Shown here: piece by piece, positions 1 to 4,685 of the stretch
Numbering within the stretch: position 1 is the first letter of the stretch
Layout of the letters: each line of letters opens with the position of its first letter
Assembly (NCBI GenBank): GCA_041688615.1
Contig: JBDNHU010000260.1
Span: 1 to 5,565 of the forward strand
DNA from: M30B19 sp041688615
GTDB lineage: Bacteria > Planctomycetota > Planctomycetia > Pirellulales > Pirellulaceae
Direction of reading: 5' to 3'
Length of the DNA: 5,565 bases
Position numbers and translations under genes: made by a program
Notes under the pieces: generated by a model
The model's database searches: none
Told to the model about the DNA's origin: nothing
What the model saw: the letters and a program-made list of their open reading frames with translations, nothing else

Positions 1-131
1 ACGTACTCGACGCCGCTGCCCACAAACGGCGACGCGTCAGTCCCGTAGCTAAGATCATCGGCCAGTCGCTTGATCGCGATTTCAAATTGGCGATTATCCA
101 GCGTTTCGAATTGATCTAAAAAAGCTTCCAA
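1..131 (-). CDS. DUF58 domain-containing protein, N-terminal fragment (runs off left edge)
   Basis: Reading the minus strand from position 131 gives 43 uninterrupted codons to the window edge. The visible N-terminus contains an amphipathic stretch (residues 12-27, with RQFEIAIKRLADDLSYG at 14-30) and then PFVGSGVEY at 35-43. This closely resembles the start of planctomycete DUF58 proteins, where the next residues normally form the YxPGDxxRxIDW core. No ATG exists in frame: two TGA codons lie upstream, and the first usable start is the TTG at 131-129, with a weak AGG about six bases upstream. DUF58 proteins are usually encoded directly downstream of moxR and are thought to work with the MoxR ATPase, often with VWA-domain partners, in protein maturation or envelope stress; this is family knowledge, not visible here. 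Oddities are the non-ATG start and the unusually long repeat-containing gap to moxR. Family call fairly sure, start uncertain. Confidence 0.72.
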   Translation of the reverse strand, partial: MEAFLDQFETLDNRQFEIAIKRLADDLSYGTDASPFVGSGVEY

Positions 132-300
132 AGCAGTACCTATGTTTGTAAAAAGCTTGGTTCATCAATCTGGGCAGACTTCATCAATCTGGGCAGAACT
201 GAGCACTTTTTAGGAACCATCGGTCCCCGGCAAACGATTTGGAAGCGGGGGTACGGATACCCTTCGCCCTTAGACCGTCCCTGGTGTACCGTTGACGGTT
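132..300. other. Spacer between moxR-type gene and DUF58 gene, with a small hairpin
   Basis: This 169-bp spacer lies inside what should be a tightly spaced moxR-DUF58 operon. Besides the 19-bp tandem duplication listed separately, it holds a short hairpin: GGGTA at 249-253 pairs with TACCC at 258-262 around a CGGA loop, and the flanks (GAAG at 242-245, CTTC at 262-265) could extend the stem across a small bulge. A second weak dyad, ACCGT-TG-ACGGT (288-299), sits directly after the moxR stop. Neither is followed by a T-run on the minus strand, so I do not call a terminator. No ORF is supported here. Confidence 0.4.
161..198. repeat. Tandem duplication, 2 x 19 bp
   Basis: The 18-base word TTCATCAATCTGGGCAGA occurs at 161-178 and again at 180-197, giving two head-to-tail copies of a 19-bp unit that differ only in the last base (C versus A). 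On the minus strand each copy carries an in-frame TGA relative to the downstream DUF58 gene, so the duplication bounds the possible 5' extension of that gene. The role is unknown; it may be a dispersed intergenic repeat or a local slippage duplication. Confidence 0.85.
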
Positions 301-1362
301 CTACGCTGTCACAGTTTTAACGCCGTTGCGATTGGGACTTGGGATTTCCCCGCCGAAGTCGCGTAGTAATTCTTGTAAAATTTTGGGACCGTTCCATCCG
401 TCCGCTAACGCTTCGTAAGTCAAGCGAATACGATGCAAAATGACATCTTCAGCCAAAGCAAATAAGTCGCCTGGCACCACATATTCGCGTCCGTGAATCA
501 ACGCTCGGCCTCTCGCTGCTTTGATCAGCGAAATTCCCGCCCGGGGACTGCAGCCCAATTCTAACAGTGGATGATTTCTGGTGGCGCTGATCAGTTGTAG
601 CACGTGATCAACAAACGCGTCACTGACGTAAATGTCTTGCAAGGCTTCCATTGCTTTAACAATTTCGTTGAATGAACCGACCGGTTCTTTTTCCAAAAGG
701 TCGAATTCAGTTTTCGCGACCGCGCCACGATCTTCGCGGCGAACCCCAAGATGAATGTTTCGCCGCAAGACTTCACGTTCCTCTTCCAGTTTCGGATAAC
801 TAAGACGGTGGCACATCATGAAGCGATCTAACTGAGCTTCAGGCAATTCAAAGGTTCCCGCTTGTTCGACAGGGTTCTGAGTTGCAATCACCAAGAATGG
901 GGCCGGCAGCTTAAAGTTTTCGTTGCCGATCGTCACCTTGCGCTCTTGCATCGCTTCTAGCAAGGCGCCTTGGACTTTGGGCGCGGCCCGATTAATTTCG
1001 TCTGCCAGAAGTAGATTGGTAAAGACAGGGCCCCTGTGAATTCGAAATTCATTATTACGCTGATCAAGGATCTCGGCTCCAAGGATATCTGAAGGCAACA
1101 AGTCGATCGTGAATTGAACTCGGGCAAAATCCAGATCAATCGACTTAGAAAGTACGCTCACCAGTAGCGTCTTGGCCAAACCGGGAACACCTTGAAGCAA
1201 CAAGTGACCGCCGGTAAGCAGGCTGATCAACATTCGCTCGACCACTTCGTCTTGACCTACAACCACCGTGCCAACTCGATCACGGACGCGTTGCAGAAAT
1301 TCAGAAGTCTCTTTTAGACGAAGTTTGATTTCCGAGGGCTGGTCAGTAACGGCTTCAGTCAT
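301..1362 (-). CDS. MoxR-family AAA+ ATPase
   Basis: This 353-aa protein is a complete MoxR-type AAA+ ATPase of normal family length. In order it shows: an N-terminal helix region (about 10-35) ending in VVGQDEVVERML, typical of MoxR; Walker A GVPGLAKT (58-65); Walker B LLLADEIN (117-124); sensor 1 ATQNP (160-164); the LPEAQLDRF segment with a conserved arginine-finger-type Arg180 (173-181); and a C-terminal lid with the sensor-2 region GCSPRAG (270-276). All ATP-binding and hydrolysis residues appear intact. MoxR ATPases are cytoplasmic, probably oligomeric, chaperone-like enzymes that act with DUF58 and VWA partners to mature or activate other proteins; the substrate here is unknown. The DUF58 gene lies downstream on the same strand, supporting an operon. 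The ATG at 1362 is preceded by GGAG eight bases upstream, which fixes the start. The gene ends with TAG at 303-301. Family assignment is secure; the specific biological process cannot be read from sequence. Confidence 0.96.
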   Translation of the reverse strand: MTEAVTDQPSEIKLRLKETSEFLQRVRDRVGTVVVGQDEVVERMLISLLTGGHLLLQGVPGLAKTLLVSVLSKSIDLDFARVQFTIDLLPSDILGAEILDQRNNEFRIHRGPVFTNLLLADEINRAAPKVQGALLEAMQERKVTIGNENFKLPAPFLVIATQNPVEQAGTFELPEAQLDRFMMCHRLSYPKLEEEREVLRRNIHLGVRREDRGAVAKTEFDLLEKEPVGSFNEIVKAMEALQDIYVSDAFVDHVLQLISATRNHPLLELGCSPRAGISLIKAARGRALIHGREYVVPGDLFALAEDVILHRIRLTYEALADGWNGPKILQELLRDFGGEIPSPNRNGVKTVTA

Positions 1363-1370
1363 CCAAACAA

Positions 1371-1374
1371 CTCC
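1371..1374 (-). promoter_or_regulatory. Shine-Dalgarno site for the MoxR gene
   Basis: The minus strand reads GGAG eight bases before the ATG at 1362. It is the only clear ribosome binding site in this window and supports that start codon. Confidence 0.6.
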
Positions 1375-1854
1375 AGGTGGTTCGTATTAAGAATAAGGCT
1401 TCGGAATTGACGTACACGATGGAAAAGACGACCGGCCTGGTCCTATTACCTCGGAAGGAGAAGAAGACCTGCGGACCTGGTTTCAATTTCGATGTCACCC
1501 AATGATTTCATTCAAGTATAAGGGACGCTAATAGCAAGACGCTACCAAATTTTGCCGTTTGCCTTTAAATACGTTCGATAGCATCGTTAAGTGCCTGTTT
1601 TTCCCGTTGATGCCCCCGGATTGTGCGGGGAATCAGCCTAATCCTCTGTTTTGCAGGCAGCCTGGAGTCAGATCCCAAGCAATCGCTTCCAAAAACAAAG
1701 AGCTTCTTACTTCAAGAACTCGACGTCCGCTTGCCTCTGCATCGACGCCCTGGCCGTTCGTGACATCCAAAATTTTATGCGTCGCCGAATGTGCGAAAGT
1801 GGCGAGCACCTCATGCCCCGGGTTGTGAACACTAGAAAGAACACTAATGCCAGC

Positions 1855-1953
1855 AAAACACCAAAACACCAGGAGTAACACCAGTAACACCAGTGCCAGG
1901 CATTGGAGTGACTCGAATATCCGGAGTTAACACCAGTGCCAGGCATTGGAGTG
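1855..1953. repeat. Cluster of nested short direct repeats (8, 9 and 26 bp units)
   Basis: Reading left to right: AAAACACC twice in tandem (1855-1862, 1863-1870); GTAACACCA twice in tandem (1875-1883, 1884-1892); then a 26-bp word beginning TAACACCAGTGCC and ending GGAGTG at 1885-1910, repeated identically at 1928-1953, 43 bp apart. Within the 26-bp unit, CCAGTGCC and GGCATTGG flank a single A and form a near-perfect palindrome with one G-T wobble, so each copy can fold into a small hairpin. The decamer AGTGCCAGGC inside it recurs in reverse complement in the 28-bp tandem at 2415-2472. This looks like a REP-type intergenic repeat rather than coding sequence. Confidence 0.85.
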
Positions 1954-2190
1954 GCTAATCGAATTACGAGAAAGATTCGGCAGGATAAATCGGGGAGTAG
2001 TCGTGCGGGGTTGGCCGCGATTTTGGAGCGATTGCGAATGAGCGGCCAGGCGTGGGTGGACTACGTGAAGGACTTTGGACGCTGGTTGGGTTGGGCGGTC
2101 GGCAAGGAGCAAGCTTTGGTCCAAGAGCGTGACCGATCGGGTCTCCACCAAATGCAATCCCGCCCCCAAGCCACCGCCATCTTCGGCTAA
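1936..2190 (+). CDS. Possible small ORF or gene remnant, no recognised domain
   Basis: An 84-codon ORF starts at an ATG inside the second copy of the 26-bp repeat; an internal ATG at 2038 would give about 50 aa. The middle part, with LRMSGQAWVDYVKDFGRW and then LGWAVGKEQALVQERDR, reads more like real protein (amphipathic, Trp- and Lys-rich) than the ends. The start lying in a repeat argues that the full ORF is not a normal gene. No ribosome binding site or neighbour supports it. It could be the remnant of an older gene or of a multicopy small ORF, or chance. I would not assign a function. Confidence 0.2.
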   Translation: MPGIGVANRITRKIRQDKSGSSRAGLAAILERLRMSGQAWVDYVKDFGRWLGWAVGKEQALVQERDRSGLHQMQSRPQATAIFG

Positions 2191-2414
2191 CGCTCACCGC
2201 GCCGAAGAATCTCCAAGGCTGGCGTTCACCTTTCTGAGCTGACATTCACAGCAGCCCAAAGTCTTAAGCCAGTTCTACCTCGCCAAGATATTTCTACGCG
2301 CCCAACCAGCCAATTTCCGCTGCACACCCCCATCCCTCGCGGCTTTCTCCCGCAAAACCCAAGCAAACAGTCTCCAGCACCCCACCCGTCCGCCAAATTC
2401 AACCCAAATCCATC

Positions 2415-2472
2415 ACCACTAGCGCGCCTGGCACTTGTATAAACCACTAGCGCGCCTGGCACTTGTATAAAC
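2415..2472. repeat. Perfect tandem duplication, 2 x 28 bp
   Basis: A 28-bp unit starting ACCACTAGCGCGCCTGGCAC and ending TTGTATAA occurs at 2415-2442 and is repeated without mismatch at 2443-2470; two further bases continue the period. Its reverse complement contains AGTGCCAGGC, the same decamer found in both copies of the 26-bp repeat at 1885-1953. The perfect identity suggests either recent duplication or a repeat normally present as a doublet. Confidence 0.92.
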
Positions 2473-2513
2473 AGTTCGTGGTCGAAAGTTGGTTCGGTCA
2501 TCACTAGGCTTTC

Positions 2514-2546
2514 GAGTACGAGTACCGTTGCACTGAGTACGAGTAC
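2514..2546. repeat. Paired GAGTAC-GAGTAC repeat, period 21 bp
   Basis: GAGTACGAGTAC occurs at 2514-2525 and again at 2535-2546, separated by CGTTGCACT. Each 12-mer is itself two GAGTAC hexamers, so four GAGTAC hexamers lie within 33 bp. My impression is that this arrangement is widespread in Rhodopirellula-type genomes, but that is memory and not checked. It could be a dispersed repeat or a binding site for a dimeric DNA-binding protein. Confidence 0.8.
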
Positions 2547-2642
2547 GATTTCCCACCTGACGAACGCCTGCCATCAGCGGGCCGCGACGAGCGATTCAAC
2601 CATTGCCAAAAAAGTGACACGCGGCTCCGTTGCATGGCTTTG

Positions 2643-3092
2643 CTATTCGCCGTACTCATGCTTTAGTCTCAGCTTGTTTGTCAATCCAGGATAAAGTGCA
2701 AAGAGCATACACGATAGGTAAAATCCGTAAATGTAGCCAAAAATTTTCAAATCCGACGTGGTAAATGCACCCTTCGGCATCACGTTGGTGAGGATGATGA
2801 CCGCGTCAACCACCGCGAGCACAAGTATCGCGCAGCACAACGCCACAAGTTGCCCAGATCGAACTATGCGTCCGCATCGGTTCGTGGAGATGTGCCAGAC
2901 GCCGGCATTGAAACGAAGAAAGAACGCGACAATTGGTAGGATGACAGCCATCACTTCGATGAGTTGCGGGATCTGCGGGATTAGCAAGCTAAGGGCAAAT
3001 GGCAGGATCCAGATTGCCGCTGGAACGAGGCCATCCCATCCGAGAAAACGGATGAGCCATGTCAGCAGTGGATGTCGTTGCGAATGCTTCAT
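2643..3092 (-). CDS. Small multi-pass membrane protein of unknown function
   Basis: With the ATG at 3092 this encodes 149 aa beginning MKHSQRHPLLTWLIRFLGWD. Hydrophobic segments at about 23-43, 44-62, 79-101 and 118-137 predict four transmembrane helices in the inner membrane. Between helices 2 and 3 there is a polar, Arg- and His-containing loop (GVWHISTNRCGRIVRSGQ) that would be the most conserved-looking part. I recognise no enzyme family or catalytic motif; it resembles small hypothetical membrane proteins of planctomycetes. The reading frame stays open upstream to an ATG at 3233, but that extension of 47 codons is translated from the 3130-3225 repeat and hairpin (it contains LTPFNVP twice), so I prefer 3092. 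No clear Shine-Dalgarno precedes either start. It is transcribed divergently from the glycosyltransferase gene and is isolated from the MoxR gene by the 1.28-kb spacer. Confidence 0.7.
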   Translation of the reverse strand: MKHSQRHPLLTWLIRFLGWDGLVPAAIWILPFALSLLIPQIPQLIEVMAVILPIVAFFLRFNAGVWHISTNRCGRIVRSGQLVALCCAILVLAVVDAVIILTNVMPKGAFTTSDLKIFGYIYGFYLSCMLFALYPGLTNKLRLKHEYGE

Positions 3093-3129
3093 TGCAGTTG
3101 TGAGTATTTCAGTCGAATAACGCCTGCGT

Positions 3130-3171
3130 GGAACGTTAAAAGGTGTCAAGGGAACGTTAAAAGGTGTCAAG
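3130..3171. repeat. Perfect tandem duplication, 2 x 21 bp
   Basis: GGAACGTTAAAAGGTGTCAA plus G occurs at 3130-3150 and is repeated exactly at 3151-3171. The second copy continues into the left arm of the inverted repeat at 3160-3225. Being 21 bp, it keeps the minus-strand frame open and produces the artefactual heptapeptide repeat LTPFNVP in the 5' extension of the membrane-protein ORF. Confidence 0.92.
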
Positions 3172-3225
3172 TACCGTTTTGGATAAATGGGCAGCCTGAA
3201 GGCAAGAACGGTACTTGACACCTTT
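3160..3225. repeat. Perfect 19-bp inverted repeat (stem-loop), REP-like
   Basis: AAAGGTGTCAAGTACCGTT at 3160-3178 is the exact reverse complement of 3207-3225, with a 28-base loop. The GGTGTCAAGTACC core resembles short palindromic units (GGTGTC...GACACC) known from many bacterial genomes as REP sequences moved by TnpA-REP (RAYT) transposases; that resemblance is from memory. It lies in the 5' region shared by two divergent genes. On the plus strand the stem is followed by TTTGTTTT (3223-3230 overlaps its end), so it could act as an intrinsic terminator for rightward transcripts, but no rightward gene precedes it. Confidence 0.88.
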
Positions 3226-3280
3226 GTTTTCAAGAGTTGAAAAATCTTAATTAATTAACAATAAATTCCCATTGCAACTC

Positions 3281-3309
3281 TTGACGGAGCTAATGCGCAC
3301 CGATAACAT
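3281..3309 (+). promoter_or_regulatory. Candidate sigma70-type promoter for the glycosyltransferase gene
   Basis: TTGACG at 3281-3286 is followed, after exactly 17 bases, by TAACAT at 3304-3309. It lies just downstream of an AT-rich tract (3238-3270), which could serve as an UP-like region. A start site about seven bases beyond would leave a leader of roughly 50 bases before the ATG at 3366. Consensus matches are five of six and four of six; planctomycete promoters are poorly characterised, so this is a candidate only. Confidence 0.35.
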
Positions 3310-3365
3310 CAAATCAACTCTATTATCGAGGTGTAGTGAACTTCGTTTGCTGATGGAATTGGCAT

Positions 3366-4601
3366 ATGTTACTTACCGCTGTAAACGCACCCGTGGAAGC
3401 CACTCGTTTCATCGACGCAATTCCACCGTTTCCAAGCGAAACGTTCGATGGTCAGGGAATTGTCGTTTGCGGAGGAGGAATCAAGTACGGCGCTTGTGCT
3501 TACGTCTTAGTTCGGTTGTTGCGTTATCTCGGCTGCGATCTCCCGATCGAAGTCTGGTGTTTAAATGACGATGAATTTGATCCTAGCTGGATTGAATTGG
3601 TTAAGCCCTATGATGTCGAATGCGTCAATGCGGCCGAGGTACTTAAATCGCATCCACATCGTAAACTGGGCGGTTGGGAACTGAAACCATACGCTATTCT
3701 CCATAGTAGATTTCGGGAAATTCTGTTCCTAGATGCCGACAACGTTCCCGTCGTTGATCCATCCTTTCTTTTCAATACGCCGCAATACACTCAAACTGGA
3801 ACATTGTTTTGGCCTGACCCCGAAGATGTTCAAACAGCGGTGACCAATTCCGCCTGGGATGTTTTTGATGTTCCCTATTGCGATTGTCCCGACCAGGAAA
3901 GCGGACAGTTGTTAATTGATAAATCTCGTTGTTGGTCGGCACTCAATTTGTGCAACTATTTCAACGAACATTCCAATTTCTACTATCAGTTCGTTTATGG
4001 CGACAAAGACACATTCCGGTTTGCTTGGCAACGGATGAATCAGCCGATTTGTTGGCCTGAAAAATTTGCGTCCGGTGAAATCCCATTCGTGTTACTTCAG
4101 CACGACTTCGAAGGAAACGTTTTGTTTCAGCACCGATACTTTCACAAATGGTCGTTTTACGGCGACAACACCTCGATTCCTCGCTTTCATCATCAAGAAA
4201 TATGTTTGCAATTCTTGCAGAAGTTGCGCGAAACTTGGCAGCCACAGCACCATCTCATGAGAAACATTAGCCGATCCGATCGAGAATCAATCAATCGTTT
4301 GACAGGTCGGCGTTTTATTTATGAACGCTTTGGGCATAATCGCTGGGAAATTCAACTGGGCGAAAATGCGATGATTGAAGATGGCTACAATCCATCTGCT
4401 TATCTTTGGTGGATTGAAGATGGGTCGCTAGCATTGGCCGGAATCAATGGCAAACAAAAACTTCTATGTAGTCGTAACAGCGGTGAAGTCTGGGAAGCCG
4501 TACAACAACATGGTCTTCATAAAATAAAAATTCAGGTGCGTCCCCTGGAGAATGGTCCCCTGCAAAGTGAGGCGACCAATGAGATTATGGGGGTTGTTTA
4601 A
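3366..4601 (+). CDS. Putative alpha-mannosyltransferase, MNN1/TTP1-like (GT71-type) glycosyltransferase
   Basis: The 411-aa product has the features of the Mannosyl_trans3 (MNN1/TTP1) fold: a nucleotide-binding start GIVVCGGGIKYGACAYVLVR (31-50), LPIEVWCLNDDE (59-70), KLGGWELKPYAIL (100-112), and the DxD-containing ILFLDADNVPVVDPSFLF (119-136), in which D123 and D125 should bind the metal and sugar nucleotide. Further family-like motifs are ESGQLLID (178-185) and GDKDTFRFAW (212-221). The enzyme is expected to transfer a hexose, probably mannose from GDP-mannose, to a cell-surface or glycoprotein acceptor; donor and acceptor are inferred from the family. No signal peptide or membrane helix is seen, so it is probably cytoplasmic. 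Residues from about 310 to 411 are an extra Trp-rich, probably beta-rich C-terminal domain that I do not recognise. The ATG at 3366 is the first start after an in-frame TGA at 3351; only a weak GGA precedes it. The RHS-like gene follows after 84 bp on the same strand. The class is quite sure, the exact sugar not. Confidence 0.85.
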   Translation: MLLTAVNAPVEATRFIDAIPPFPSETFDGQGIVVCGGGIKYGACAYVLVRLLRYLGCDLPIEVWCLNDDEFDPSWIELVKPYDVECVNAAEVLKSHPHRKLGGWELKPYAILHSRFREILFLDADNVPVVDPSFLFNTPQYTQTGTLFWPDPEDVQTAVTNSAWDVFDVPYCDCPDQESGQLLIDKSRCWSALNLCNYFNEHSNFYYQFVYGDKDTFRFAWQRMNQPICWPEKFASGEIPFVLLQHDFEGNVLFQHRYFHKWSFYGDNTSIPRFHHQEICLQFLQKLRETWQPQHHLMRNISRSDRESINRLTGRRFIYERFGHNRWEIQLGENAMIEDGYNPSAYLWWIEDGSLALAGINGKQKLLCSRNSGEVWEAVQQHGLHKIKIQVRPLENGPLQSEATNEIMGVV

Positions 4602-4632
4602 GATTTCAGTTTGCTTGATTCGAGTTTATTAA

Positions 4633-4667
4633 AACCTTGTACCATAAACTAAAAATGTAACCTTGTA
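4633..4667. repeat. 9-bp direct repeat in the spacer before the RHS-like gene
   Basis: AACCTTGTA occurs at 4633-4641 and 4659-4667, with a 26-bp period, in the 84-bp AT-rich spacer 4602-4685. It could be a pair of operator half-sites or coincidence. I saw no strong promoter and no terminator hairpin in the spacer. Confidence 0.4.
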
Positions 4668-4685
4668 TTTGAAAGAGCGCTTGCT

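Larger units (their letters stand above)
1363..2642. other. Gene-poor spacer of about 1.28 kb
   Basis: No ORF here has convincing coding character or a recognisable domain. Several short overlapping ORFs exist on both strands, but they overlap each other and mostly begin inside repeats. The part next to the MoxR start (1363-1560) should hold that gene's promoter, but I found no well-spaced -35/-10 pair on the minus strand. Three separate repeat clusters occur at 1855-1953, 2415-2472 and 2514-2546. The stretch 2547-2642 contains a GC-rich segment and an A6 run (2609-2614, T6 on the minus strand) downstream of the small membrane-protein gene, without a stable adjacent stem. The region may consist of decayed genes and dispersed repeats. 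Confidence 0.6.

Noticed and set aside
591..1139. Short minus-strand ORFs at 591-776 and 957-1139
   Set aside because: They lie inside the confident MoxR coding sequence in another frame and have no protein-like composition.
1633..1890. Minus-strand 85-aa ORF with a hydrophobic, signal-peptide-like start
   Set aside because: The hydrophobic N-terminus is produced by the (AAAACACC/GTAACACCA) repeats read on the other strand, and no domain or ribosome binding site supports a gene; kept only as a possible remnant in the findings.
1855..1953. CRISPR-like array
   Set aside because: Only two copies of the 26-bp unit, with a single 17-bp gap and nested simple repeats; no third repeat and no cas genes.
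1964..2504. Minus-strand ORFs at 1964-2245 and 2226-2504
   Set aside because: Arg/Pro/Gly/Trp-rich translations without a recognisable pattern; the second is translated partly from the 28-bp tandem. They overlap each other and compete with the plus-strand candidate.
2585..2642. Rho-independent terminator after the membrane-protein gene
   Set aside because: A T6 run exists on the minus strand (2609-2614), but the bases before it do not form a stable GC-rich stem.
2758..3120. Plus-strand 120-aa ORF opposite the membrane protein
   Set aside because: Its translation is Arg/Cys/Met/Thr-rich and shadow-like, while the minus strand gives four coherent hydrophobic helices.
3160..3225. Transposon ends or an attachment site
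   Set aside because: The inverted repeat encloses only 28 bases, with no transposase and no flanking target-site duplication visible; a REP-like stem-loop fits better.
3272..3568. Plus-strand 98-aa ORF overlapping the start of the glycosyltransferase
   Set aside because: Wrong frame relative to the recognisable glycosyltransferase motifs, and Ser/Arg-rich as expected for a shadow frame.
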